In this document: positions 33,380 to 42,128 of the stretch, piece by piece
How positions within the stretch are numbered: position 1 is the first letter of the stretch
Layout of the letters: each line of letters begins with the position of its first letter
NCBI RefSeq assembly: GCF_003318275.1
Contig: NZ_QOCH01000003.1
Span: 64,618 to 128,617 of the forward strand
DNA length: 64,000 nucleotides
Reading direction: 5' to 3'
Origin: Marinobacter sp. F3R11
GTDB lineage: Bacteria > Pseudomonadota > Gammaproteobacteria > Pseudomonadales > Oleiphilaceae
Made by a program: the position numbers and the translations under genes
The notes under the pieces: generated by a model
The model's database searches: none
What the model was told of the DNA's origin: nothing
Seen by the model: the letters and a program-made list of their open reading frames with translations, nothing else

Positions 33380-35758
33380 TCAACCAGCGGGCCGGCCCTG
33401 ATCTGGCTGGGAGTAGTCACAAACACCGTCCGGGAAGATCTCGTGCAAGCGCGTAATTTCATCTTCCGTAAATGACACGCCCTGATAGGTGCCATCCGTC
33501 AGTGCCGTTGTTACCGGCTTCAAGCTACACTTGAACACACTGCCTTCAATCGGTCCGCCAGCCACAATACGAGATGTAGCGTAGGTTTCAAACTTCGCAG
33601 TGCAGGCACCGTCAGGCTGATCATCAAGGATGCCATTCCAGACACCCTCTCCGGAGGCGATGACTGCACCGTCAGAGTCATAGCAGGTATCCACAGCCAA
33701 TGCCGGTTTGTTTTCAGCGATACTCCGTTCAGGATTCGCTCTTATATTCATCAGCCACTCATGCAGTACCTCCAGAGCCGCCCAGGTTGGATCTGATTCA
33801 TCCTGCGGCTCAGGTTTGCCCGGGTCCGATGTATCCGTAGGCCGGGTATCGGTAAACCAGATCACCTGATTGTCTGCATTTCCCATTTTGTTGATTATGC
33901 GCTGGCGCACAGAGAAAGACTGGTGGCTATTGTGCATATCCAGCACTTCCTCCAGGTAATGTCTCCAGTCTATAACCGGCATATTAAGCTGGCCATCAAA
34001 GACCATACCTGAGGTATAGGCAGCTGCCATGGCCTCCAGATCTCCCTGGGTCCGGGGAGCGGGTTGCGTACCATCCGGGCTCAGGTTCATATTTCGGGCG
34101 CTCCAGGGGTCGAATCCGACTAGACCAGCCATAACATCATCTTCCGAACCAATAAACGGAAAGCCCTCCTGCACCATCTCCGAAGGATGCTTCCAGCCAC
34201 CGACCTGAGCGTTCAGTTTCAAAAACTCTGACTTTGAAATATTGCCTTCCAGGAGTGCTCCAAGCCCGTATTGCACACCAACATTGTCAAACAGGGCGCG
34301 GGGATTGCCATTGCCATCAAGGCCATAGATATTTCTAAGGTCGTCGTAGTGAGTCCACTGAACGTCATCCATCACTCCAGCAGGCTGCATCAGCTCCTGG
34401 TTTTCAGCCCAGCCAAAAGCAGGATTCATCACCAGTGGCGTCAGTCCACGCCATGCCGGGACGCACTCTGTCATTCCGGGCGCGGAGCTGAAACCGAGCA
34501 TTCGTTTCACATCCGCAAACGGATCCGCGTATGCGTCGGTGGCATTCAGGCCCACAAGCCAGCTTCGATTCGTGGTTGTCTGCCACTTGGCATTATCCTT
34601 GTCAGTGACATCCATGTAGTACTCCAGCAACTCACAGTCCGCGACGTGAATGGTCTGGGTCACCATGTCCGGGTATGAGTACTGGGGCACACCTGCATCC
34701 AGCAGATCCGGGTGGTTCTGTGAATAGATATACTGCTGGATGCCGCCACCAGACCCGCCAATGGCCACAGTGTACTCCGGCACACCAAAGCGTTTGATAA
34801 AGTGCTCTTTCACCATCAGTGCGGTTTCTCCACCAACCTGGAGGTTATAGTGGGTGTCGGTCCGGGTACCGGTGGAATAGATAACTGCATAGCCTTTTTT
34901 GAGCACCTCCGGCTCAAGCGCCCGGCCACTGATTCGGCCCTGGGAATGCCCTATGGCAACGCCGCCTTCAAACTGGAACAGCAACCGGCCGTTCCAGTTT
35001 TCTGTAGAGGCATCATCTGCCTCATCGCCCAACGAAGCCAGCGTGGCAAAACTGTAGATAAAGCGGTTAATGGTGCCGCGCTCCTGACGCACAATGAAAT
35101 CAACACTGCGGCCATCCGTCAGCTCGGTAGTGGCCATATCCGCAGGCCGCGAGCCATCAGCCGGCAAAGGTGCCCAGCTTCCTCCGGTTGTGCGATAGAC
35201 AAACTCAACATAAGACTCAATCGAACAGTCCTTGCTCCAGCCAGTCAGGGTGCCACTTTCATCCATTACCGGGAAGCCAGTCGCCTCGGTTGTATCCTCC
35301 TCAGGCTGCCTGCCCAGTTCTGTGGTTACTGTGCAGACAAACGGATACTGGTGAGGCCCCGAGAAAATCGGCCCGGTTATTGGATGAACATCCAGAGTAA
35401 GGTCGCTCAGCGGGCCCTGCTCAGCATGGTGCAACTCCAGCCGGTTTTCACCTTCGACAAGCCCGGTTACAAGTATTTCCGGACCATGTCGCCCTTCTCT
35501 TATCACCGGGCTGATTTTGGTGTCATTGAGCCAGAACTCCAGATTGTTTTTTTCCGCTGTAATCGTGGCAGGGTCACCGTCCAGGCCGACCAGAATGTCA
35601 TCACCGCTGACCTGATCCGGTGCACTGGACAGACTGGTGAGGGCAAGATCAGGCAAGCTGGATGAGTTGTCGCTGTCAGAACCGTCGAAACACCCACTGA
35701 GTAAGAATGCAGTCAATCCCGCCATCAGGCTAAACCGCACTGCTGGTTTGTTATGCAT
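33380..35758 (-). CDS. Large lipoprotein, probable alpha/beta-hydrolase (DUF6351-like)
   Basis: 792 aa from the ATG at 35758, which has AAGGAA at 6-7 nt; longer in-frame starts lack this. A lipobox FLLSGC predicts a lipid-anchored envelope protein, followed by an Asp/Ser-rich linker DGSDSDNSSS. An N-terminal beta-rich domain precedes a catalytic part. AIGGSGGGIQQY resembles a GxSxG nucleophile elbow, with DWRHYLEEVLDMHNSHQSF downstream. From memory it resembles DUF6351 proteins or polyester/oligomer hydrolases; I am not sure. It converges on paaX with 16 nt between stops. Confidence 0.7.
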   Translation of the reverse strand: MHNKPAVRFSLMAGLTAFLLSGCFDGSDSDNSSSLPDLALTSLSSAPDQVSGDDILVGLDGDPATITAEKNNLEFWLNDTKISPVIREGRHGPEILVTGLVEGENRLELHHAEQGPLSDLTLDVHPITGPIFSGPHQYPFVCTVTTELGRQPEEDTTEATGFPVMDESGTLTGWSKDCSIESYVEFVYRTTGGSWAPLPADGSRPADMATTELTDGRSVDFIVRQERGTINRFIYSFATLASLGDEADDASTENWNGRLLFQFEGGVAIGHSQGRISGRALEPEVLKKGYAVIYSTGTRTDTHYNLQVGGETALMVKEHFIKRFGVPEYTVAIGGSGGGIQQYIYSQNHPDLLDAGVPQYSYPDMVTQTIHVADCELLEYYMDVTDKDNAKWQTTTNRSWLVGLNATDAYADPFADVKRMLGFSSAPGMTECVPAWRGLTPLVMNPAFGWAENQELMQPAGVMDDVQWTHYDDLRNIYGLDGNGNPRALFDNVGVQYGLGALLEGNISKSEFLKLNAQVGGWKHPSEMVQEGFPFIGSEDDVMAGLVGFDPWSARNMNLSPDGTQPAPRTQGDLEAMAAAYTSGMVFDGQLNMPVIDWRHYLEEVLDMHNSHQSFSVRQRIINKMGNADNQVIWFTDTRPTDTSDPGKPEPQDESDPTWAALEVLHEWLMNIRANPERSIAENKPALAVDTCYDSDGAVIASGEGVWNGILDDQPDGACTAKFETYATSRIVAGGPIEGSVFKCSLKPVTTALTDGTYQGVSFTEDEITRLHEIFPDGVCDYSQPDQGRPAG

Positions 35759-36079
35759 AGAAAGTTCCTTTTTCATTATGTTGTCAGGCATATCAAAGAG
35801 CACAGAAACCGCCAGCAAATCGCAAAAGATACAGACCTGATCAAAATATTCAGAAAGATCAACCAGTCATCTCGCAGGATTTGCGTCTGCTAAATCCTAG
35901 ACCAGCTCCTGCTCTGGGTACAGAACCAGCCGACAGATCAACGCATATGAGATACAACCCGATCGCCGGCATACACCAATATCGATTTATCAGGATTATT
36001 TTATGGATTTTACCTGTTTTATAAATTATTTATTCCTGTGCATTCTATCCATATATCAATTTTGAAGGGGCTAATTTTT
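35759..36079. other. 321-nt divergent intergenic region
   Basis: AT-rich, between the lipoprotein and the YeiH-type exporter. The only clear element is an inverted repeat AGGATTT (35876-35882) / AAATCCT (35892-35898) with a 9-nt spacer, a possible operator. No convincing promoter pair or reading frame. Confidence 0.35.
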
Positions 36080-37081
36080 GTGTGGAAAGGATTAGGAGTC
36101 TGCGCACTACTCACAGCCGGCGGGTTCACCCTCACAGGTATCCCCGTCATTCAACAAAGCGGCATCAGCCCTCTGGTCTTCGCACTGTTGCTGGGGATAT
36201 TTGCGGGGAATCTGCCATGGGCCCGCAAAACCGGAAGCCTTGAGCAGGGTTTGAAATTCGCCACTCGCTGGCTGCTGCGGGGAGGCATTGTACTTTTCGG
36301 CTTCTCCATCACCCTCGGCCAGATTCTGGCCCTTGGCCCGGGAGTAGTTGTACTGGACATCATGGTTATGACCACAATACTCGTGCTTGGTTACCAACTG
36401 GGCACCCGGGTTCTGAAACTGGATGCAGAAACGGCTTTGCTCACCAGTGCCGGTAGTGCCATCTGCGGGGCCGCTGCCATTCTTGCCACTGAGGCCACCA
36501 TACGCTCCAAGCCTGCAGCAACCTCTATGGCTGTTGCAACGGTTGTTCTCTTCGGTAGCCTGGCAATGTTCATCTACCCGGCGCTGTATTCTGTTCTGGG
36601 CTGGGATGAAAGCCTCTATGGCATCTATATCGGCGCCACGGTACACGAAGTCGCACAGGTGGTCGCAGCCGCAGATGCTGTCGGCACCGATGCTCTGGCA
36701 AATGCGGTTATCGTCAAGCTTGTGCGGGTTATGCTTCTGGTTCCGTTTCTGCTGATTGTTGGCCAGTGGTGGTTAAAGCGCGATAACACACGGCAACCGG
36801 ACCAGGCAGGTGTCAGCAGCCTTACGATTCCATGGTTTGCCTTCGGATTTGTTGCCATGGTTATTGTTAACAGCATGATTACTCTGCCGCCAATGGTCCA
36901 TCAAAGCCTTGTTCTGACGGGCCAGATAGCTCTGGCAATGGCAATGGCAGCTCTGGGCTACGAAACACGGATCGACAAGCTCCGCAGCCTGGGATTCAAA
37001 CCCTTCTTTTTGGCTCTGATATTGTTTGTGGTTCTGATCAGTGGAGGCATGCTGCTTACGCCCCTTCTGCTAGGCGCATGA
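36080..37081 (+). CDS. YeiH-family putative sulfate exporter (UPF0324)
   Basis: 333 aa from the GTG at 36080, chosen because GAAGGGG sits 9 nt upstream; an ATG at 36038 lacks a ribosome-binding site. About 10 membrane segments. Family sequences include LLRGGIVLFGFSITLGQI, SAGSAICGAAAILATE and IYIGATVHEVAQVVAAA. The family is annotated as sulfate or small-anion exporters on thin evidence. Confidence 0.85.
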   Translation: MWKGLGVCALLTAGGFTLTGIPVIQQSGISPLVFALLLGIFAGNLPWARKTGSLEQGLKFATRWLLRGGIVLFGFSITLGQILALGPGVVVLDIMVMTTILVLGYQLGTRVLKLDAETALLTSAGSAICGAAAILATEATIRSKPAATSMAVATVVLFGSLAMFIYPALYSVLGWDESLYGIYIGATVHEVAQVVAAADAVGTDALANAVIVKLVRVMLLVPFLLIVGQWWLKRDNTRQPDQAGVSSLTIPWFAFGFVAMVIVNSMITLPPMVHQSLVLTGQIALAMAMAALGYETRIDKLRSLGFKPFFLALILFVVLISGGMLLTPLLLGA

Positions 37082-37237
37082 ACCAGCCAGGGGAAGCGGT
37101 TACATACTTGATCGGATTTCCTGTTCATCTTTCTCAAAATACTTCGTTTGATCTCGCATGCCCGGGCCTTTAGATTCAATTGCGGTTAAAAACTGCTATA
37201 TCTAGTCTGGCACTTACACTCACCTGGAGCATCGTTT

Positions 37238-37801
37238 ATGGCGCTTAAACTGAACATCATAATCTGCAGCACACGACCCGGCCGCATAGGGCCGTCTGTA
37301 GCAAACTGGTTTCATGACTTTGCTGCAGGCACGTCCGGTTTTGATTGCGAACTGGTGGATCTGGCGGAGTTTGACCTTCCGGTTTATAACGAAGCCAATC
37401 ACCCACGCTCAGGCATTTACGAGCATGCTCACACCCGAAAGTGGTCTGAAAGCGTAAACGCTGCAGATGCGTATGTATTTGTGATGCCGGAATATAATTT
37501 CTGCCCGCCACCGGCATTTGTGAACGCACTGAATTACCTGTACACCGAGTGGAACTACAAGCCTTGCGGATTCGTGAGCTATGGAGGGGCATCCGGCGGT
37601 GTTCGTGCAGCAACTCTGGCCCGCCAACTGGTGACGACACTGAAGATGATGCCAATGGTTGAAGGGGTTATGGTGCCCATGGCATGGAACCAGCTGGATG
37701 ACAACAAGGTGTTCCATTCCAACGATCTGATCGATCCATCAGCCACCGCCATGCTGGCCGAGCTGGAAAAGTGGGCCAGGGCCCTGAAAACCATGCGCTG
37801 A
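37238..37801 (+). CDS. NADPH-dependent FMN reductase family protein
   Basis: 187 aa flavodoxin-like fold. The N-terminal STRPGRIGPSVANW is the FMN phosphate-binding motif and MPEYNFCPPPAF the flavin-ring loop. GFVSYGGASGGVRA is the usual third flavin-contact loop. It reduces FMN, quinones or azo compounds with NAD(P)H. The gene stands alone and ends at a 12-bp terminator hairpin. Confidence 0.88.
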   Translation: MALKLNIIICSTRPGRIGPSVANWFHDFAAGTSGFDCELVDLAEFDLPVYNEANHPRSGIYEHAHTRKWSESVNAADAYVFVMPEYNFCPPPAFVNALNYLYTEWNYKPCGFVSYGGASGGVRAATLARQLVTTLKMMPMVEGVMVPMAWNQLDDNKVFHSNDLIDPSATAMLAELEKWARALKTMR

Positions 37802-37810
37802 CGGACTTTG

Positions 37811-37841
37811 CTGCACGGAGCCTGTTCAGGGCTCCGTGCAG
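37811..37841. terminator. Bidirectional terminator between FMN reductase and nhaD
   Basis: CTGCACGGAGCC (37811-37822) pairs perfectly with GGCTCCGTGCAG (37830-37841) around a 7-nt loop, between convergent genes. There is no long T-run. Confidence 0.75.
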
Positions 37842-37847
37842 GCGCAG

Positions 37848-39356
37848 TCAGAACAGGTTAGCGTTAATCCACATATGCGTGGCTATGGATGCCGCGTAGC
37901 CAAGCATGATTACCGGCGTCCAGCGCAGGTGCGTCATGATGGTGTAATAGCCCCGGGCCTGGCCCATAAGCGCAACACCTGCCGCTGATCCGATTGACAG
38001 CATGGAACCACCAACCCCTGCGGTGAGCGTAACCAGAAGCCACTGGCCATGAGACATATCCGGCTCCATTGAAAGCACGGCGAACATCACCGGAATATTA
38101 TCAACGATGGCAGACATAACGCCCACTGCAATGTTGGCCCCTGTAGCGTTCCAGTCACCATATATCAGCTGGGATACTTCAGCCAGATAACCGATATAGC
38201 CAAGCCCGCCCACACAAAGCACAACACCGTAGAAAAACAGGAGCGTATCCCACTCCGTACGGGCCATGGGATTAAAAATGTCGAAAGGTACCGCTTTGTC
38301 GAGCCGCTCAAGCAGGCGGGTATTCTTGTGATTTTCCGCCCAGACCCGTTCGCGGGCCACTCCACGCTTGAAACTGAGCTGCAGGTAGTAGCCCAGCAAC
38401 TGCAGATACGCGAGCCCCATCATCATGCCCACGACTGCAGGCAGATGCAGGAAGTTGTGGCCCAGTACCGCGGTAGTGATGGTGAGCAGGAACAGTACCA
38501 CCGTGCGACGGGCACCACGTTTCATGATTACAGGTTCCGAAGCATCTTTGGGTGGTTGACTCGGAATGGCAAAACTCATGATCACGGCAGGCACCAGGAA
38601 GTTGACCGCGGCAGGAACAAACAGCCTGAAAAACTCTGTGAACTCAACCACTCCTTTCTGCCAGACCATCAGAGTTGTGATGTCCCCAAATGGGGAGAAG
38701 GCCCCTCCGGCGTTTGCCGCGATAACGATATTGATGCAGCCAAGACCTATAAACCGGGGGCTGTCTTCACCTACTTTCATCAATACCGCACACATCAGGA
38801 GCGCAGTAGTCAGATTGTCGGCGATGGGCGAGATGAAGAATGCCAATAAGCCTGTAATCCAGAACAGGCTGAGGTAACTGAAGCCTTTGCTCACCAGCCA
38901 GCCACGAAGTGCATCAAAAAGCTGACGCTCTTCCATGGCGTTTATGTAAGTCATCGCCACCAGCAGGAACAACAGGAGTTCAGAGTATTCCAGAAGGTTG
39001 TGCTTCAATGCTTCGTTGGCACTTTCGGTATCGCCATTCATGGCCGCTACACCAGCAACCAGGAACCAGATAAGACCCGCCGCCAGGAGCACCGGCTTGG
39101 ACTTGCGAAGGTGCAGCTTTTCTTCAAGCATTACAAACGCATATGCAACAACGAATATGGCTATAGCCATATAACCCACCGGATGGCGGGTAAGGCTCTG
39201 GGCACCGGATTCAGCAGCGCTGGCAAACGCGCTGAATCCCATGGAAAAGAGAAAGGACAAGACCAGTGCCATGGTTGTGACGATGCCATGCCGGGCAAAG
39301 CACCGCCGGTGGACCCACGGGACAGGTAGTTTTTCGAAGCTGTGATTTTCAGTCAT
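37848..39356 (-). CDS. nhaD: Na+/H+ antiporter NhaD family
   Basis: 502 aa with about 12-13 membrane segments. The family motifs FISPIADNLTTALLMCAVL, NIVIAANAGGAFSPFGDITTLMVW and AIVDNIPVMFAVL are visible. NhaD extrudes Na+ or Li+ in exchange for protons, typical of marine and haloalkaliphilic bacteria. The ATG at 39356 has only a weak GAG-type ribosome-binding sequence and lies at the end of a structured leader. A shorter start at the MALVLSFLF sequence is possible. Confidence 0.92.
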   Translation of the reverse strand: MTENHSFEKLPVPWVHRRCFARHGIVTTMALVLSFLFSMGFSAFASAAESGAQSLTRHPVGYMAIAIFVVAYAFVMLEEKLHLRKSKPVLLAAGLIWFLVAGVAAMNGDTESANEALKHNLLEYSELLLFLLVAMTYINAMEERQLFDALRGWLVSKGFSYLSLFWITGLLAFFISPIADNLTTALLMCAVLMKVGEDSPRFIGLGCINIVIAANAGGAFSPFGDITTLMVWQKGVVEFTEFFRLFVPAAVNFLVPAVIMSFAIPSQPPKDASEPVIMKRGARRTVVLFLLTITTAVLGHNFLHLPAVVGMMMGLAYLQLLGYYLQLSFKRGVARERVWAENHKNTRLLERLDKAVPFDIFNPMARTEWDTLLFFYGVVLCVGGLGYIGYLAEVSQLIYGDWNATGANIAVGVMSAIVDNIPVMFAVLSMEPDMSHGQWLLVTLTAGVGGSMLSIGSAAGVALMGQARGYYTIMTHLRWTPVIMLGYAASIATHMWINANLF

Positions 39357-39497
39357 GATAGCTGGCTCAAAAGTTTGGGGAGGTCATTATCAATCAAAAT
39401 AACCTCTGCAAACCATAGCTTCGGTCAAATGGGCTTGACCCAGGTCGTTCGCTAGCTATCAGATTTGACTTTTCTCATACCATTTAACTTTTGAGCC
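39356..39497 (-). promoter_or_regulatory. Structured leader of nhaD with interleaved pairings (possible RNA switch)
   Basis: Perfect 12-bp complement GGCTCAAAAGTT (39364-39375) / AACTTTTGAGCC (39486-39497). Perfect 8-bp complement TGATAGCT (39356-39363) / AGCTATCA (39454-39461). Two local hairpins: GAGGT-c-ATT with AAT-a-ACCTC (39380-39406), and GGTCAA/TTGACC (39423-39440). The 12-bp and 8-bp pairings interleave, so they are a pseudoknot or alternatives. The 8-bp pairing includes the first base of the nhaD start codon. No match to a named riboswitch that I recognise. Confidence 0.45.
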
Positions 39498-39503
39498 CTG
39501 CCC

Positions 39504-39519
39504 ATGGCTTCTCAGCCAT
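39504..39519 (-). other. GNRA-type hairpin at the stop of the acyl-CoA synthetase gene
   Basis: On the minus strand ATGGCT, loop GAGA, AGCCAT. It covers the stop codon at 39512. A weak terminator or a boundary between this transcript and nhaD. Confidence 0.45.
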
Positions 39520-41314
39520 AGAGCGTTTCTATCACCTCCGCATATTTCTCGTAGATTTTGCTTCGGCGCACTTTCATGGTGGCGGTCACTTCATCGTCGT
39601 CGTGATCCAGCTCCTTGCTCAAAAGGTGGAAACGCTTGATCTGCGCCACTTGCGGCAGCCTGTCATTGCCCTTGCTCACCTCTTTCTGGATCAGCTCCTG
39701 CACCTTTTCGTGTTCGGTCAGGCTACGGAATGTTGTGTAAGCAATGCGTTCCTGCTCTGCCCACTTTGCAGCCGTTTCGAAATCGACCTGAATCAACGCC
39801 GAGACATATTTCCGCGCCTCGCCGATGACAATACATTCCTTGATATAGGGACTCGCCTTGATCGTGTTTTCAATTTCCGTGGGCGACAGGTTCTTTCCTC
39901 CTGCAGTAATCATTATGTCCTTGAGCCGGTCAACGATCCTCAGCTGCCCTTCCTGCCACTCGCCGACATCTCCGGTATGCAGCCAGCCGTCCCTGAGTGT
40001 AGCTTCTGTCGCCTCATCATTTTTGTAGTAGCCTTTAAAAACCGTGCCGCCACGCATGATGATCTCATTCTGCTCACCGAGAGTTACCTCAAGCCCGGAA
40101 ATTGCTGTACCGACCGTACCAAGGCAAACATTATCCACTCGCTGTGCGGTTGCCACACCGGTACTTTCAGTCTGGCCGTATACTTCAACCAGAGGAATAC
40201 CCAGGGTGCGGAAGAACTTGAGGATTCCCGTAGAAATCGGTGCCGCACCGGTCAGTGCGATGGTGCAGCGGCGCAGCCCGATAAAGTTCTGCAAAGCACG
40301 GAAAACCAGCCAATAGTAAATACTGTAGGTAAGGCGTTCCCCAAGGCTCCACTTTGTTTTCGGCTTTGCCATCATTGGTTCGCAGGCTGTCATGGCGCTG
40401 TTAAAAAGCCGCTGCCGGAAACGGCCCGTCTCCTGCATTTTGATGTAAATAGCAGAATGTAGCTTTTCCCAGATTCGCGGAACCCCCAGGAAAAACGTTG
40501 GGGCAATCTCCCGAAGATCCTCCTGAATTGTCCGCAGGCTTTCGCCAAAACTCACGGCACTGCCCACATAAACAGGTGCAATGTTAGTCAAAGCCTGCTC
40601 GGCCACGTGGCATAACGGCAGGTAAGAAAGGCTGGTACTGTGCTGATCCACGCCCAACAACTCGATCAGCCCGGGTGCGGCAGCCTGTAGATTGCCCCAG
40701 CTGATCATCGCACCTTTGGGCCGGCCGGTAGACCCGGAGGTATAGACCATCAGCGCAATATCATCCATCTGCTGGCTGTCCAGCAGTTCATCAATCAATC
40801 CGGGATGGCTGCTTTCAAACTCCCGCCCCAGGGTCTCGATTTCTTCAAACGAAGATGGCGGTGACGAGTAGGATCGTAGCCCTTTGGGATCAATAACAAT
40901 GTTGTGCTTGAGGTGTGGTAGCTGGGGCCAGGCTTCCAGAACCTTGTCGGTCTGCTCCTGATCTTCACATACCACCATTTCGGCATCGCTGTGTTCAAGT
41001 ACATAGGCCACTTCGTTCCATGGGCTTGTGGGATATACCCCGACACAGATACCTTTCACCAGACCTATGCCCATCTGGGCAATCACCCACTCCACCCGGT
41101 TTTCCGAAAGTATGGCAACGTGACCACCCTCAGAAAGGCCCAGGGCACGCAGGCCAAGCCCGAAATGCCGGGCACGCAGGTAATAGTCCTGCCAGGAGTA
41201 TGCTTGCCAGATACCAAAATCTTTCTGGCGAAGGGCCAGCATGTCCGGCCGTTCCTTTGCGTGGGCCCGGAGCATTTGGACCATTGTAAGTTCACGAATG
41301 TGCGGATTTGTCAT
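39512..41314 (-). CDS. Long-chain/ACSBG-type acyl-CoA synthetase coupled to an ABC importer
   Basis: 600 aa. YTSGSTGRPKGAMISWGNL is the phosphate loop, followed by VEVYGQTESTG, LHTGDVGEWQEGQLRIVDR and the C-terminal SPTEIENTIKASPYI. The architecture resembles FadD15/bubblegum-type long-chain acyl-CoA synthetases. The ATG at 41314 overlaps the LivF-type ATPase stop (ATGA), so importer and ligase are translationally coupled. That suggests the imported compound is a carboxylic acid trapped as a CoA ester. Confidence 0.9.
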   Translation of the reverse strand: MTNPHIRELTMVQMLRAHAKERPDMLALRQKDFGIWQAYSWQDYYLRARHFGLGLRALGLSEGGHVAILSENRVEWVIAQMGIGLVKGICVGVYPTSPWNEVAYVLEHSDAEMVVCEDQEQTDKVLEAWPQLPHLKHNIVIDPKGLRSYSSPPSSFEEIETLGREFESSHPGLIDELLDSQQMDDIALMVYTSGSTGRPKGAMISWGNLQAAAPGLIELLGVDQHSTSLSYLPLCHVAEQALTNIAPVYVGSAVSFGESLRTIQEDLREIAPTFFLGVPRIWEKLHSAIYIKMQETGRFRQRLFNSAMTACEPMMAKPKTKWSLGERLTYSIYYWLVFRALQNFIGLRRCTIALTGAAPISTGILKFFRTLGIPLVEVYGQTESTGVATAQRVDNVCLGTVGTAISGLEVTLGEQNEIIMRGGTVFKGYYKNDEATEATLRDGWLHTGDVGEWQEGQLRIVDRLKDIMITAGGKNLSPTEIENTIKASPYIKECIVIGEARKYVSALIQVDFETAAKWAEQERIAYTTFRSLTEHEKVQELIQKEVSKGNDRLPQVAQIKRFHLLSKELDHDDDEVTATMKVRRSKIYEKYAEVIETLYG

Positions 41315-42120
41315 GACAGCCACCGCTTACGGCGTTTGTAGTGCTTGATATCCCGGTAACTGCGGGCCTCCCCATCCTTCCCTCCTACCCCGAGATAAAA
41401 TTCCTGCACATCCTCGTTGGATGACAGTTTGTCCGCCGGACCATCAATAACGATTTTGCCGTTTTCCATGATGTATCCATAGGAAGCAATTGCGAGAGAT
41501 ACAGCCGCATTCTGCTCCACCAGCAGTATTGCTGTGCCCTGCTCCCGGTTTATCCGCGCGATAATAGTAAATATCTCCTCCACCAGCTGCGGTGCCAGGC
41601 CCAGAGAGGGTTCATCCAGCATGATCAGTTCTGGCTGGGCTATCAGTGCCCGACCAAGTGCAAGCATCTGTTGCTCACCGCCGGACAAGTAACCCGCCAA
41701 CTGCTTGCGACGCTCCCTGAGGCGAGGAAAATAGTCGTAGACGAGTTCATAGGAGTCGCCCAGCGACGTTTTCCGGCCGCTGAGAGCGTAGGTTGCCGCA
41801 ACGAGGTTTTCCTCTACGGTAAGGTCCTCAAACACCCGACGACCTTCCATTACATGAAACAGGCCATCGCGAACCAGTTTTTCCGGCGGCCGCCCCTTTA
41901 GAGAATGGCCCTTGAAGCGGATCTCCCCGGCGGTCACTTCGCCATCTTCAAGCGCCAGCAATCCCGATACACTTTTCAGTGTGGTGGACTTACCAGCACC
42001 ATTGGATCCCAACAGCGCCACAATGGCCCCCCGGGGAACACGCAGTGACAGGCCCCTGAGGACCTGCACCGCCTTGTTGTAAACCACTTCTATGTTATCG
42101 ATTTCCAGCAAGGCTTCCAT
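41311..42120 (-). CDS. livF: LivF-type ABC transporter ATPase (second importer)
   Basis: 269 aa. Walker A GSNGAGKSTTLK, signature YLSGGEQQML, Walker B LIMLDEPSLGLAP and the LVEQNAAVSL switch region are in place. It is about 30 residues longer than usual because of a basic C-terminal tail rich in Lys and Arg (near KHYKRRKRW). No separate domain is evident in the tail. Coupled to the acyl-CoA synthetase downstream. Confidence 0.92.
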   Translation of the reverse strand: MEALLEIDNIEVVYNKAVQVLRGLSLRVPRGAIVALLGSNGAGKSTTLKSVSGLLALEDGEVTAGEIRFKGHSLKGRPPEKLVRDGLFHVMEGRRVFEDLTVEENLVAATYALSGRKTSLGDSYELVYDYFPRLRERRKQLAGYLSGGEQQMLALGRALIAQPELIMLDEPSLGLAPQLVEEIFTIIARINREQGTAILLVEQNAAVSLAIASYGYIMENGKIVIDGPADKLSSNEDVQEFYLGVGGKDGEARSYRDIKHYKRRKRWLS

Positions 42121-42128
42121 ACGGTGTC

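Noticed and set aside
34802..35665. A 287-codon plus-strand open frame opposite the lipoprotein gene
   Set aside because: Low-complexity shadow with no motif or start signal.
41311..41392. The C-terminal extension of the second LivF as an extra domain
   Set aside because: Only about 30 residues, basic and low in hydrophobics; a tail rather than a domain.
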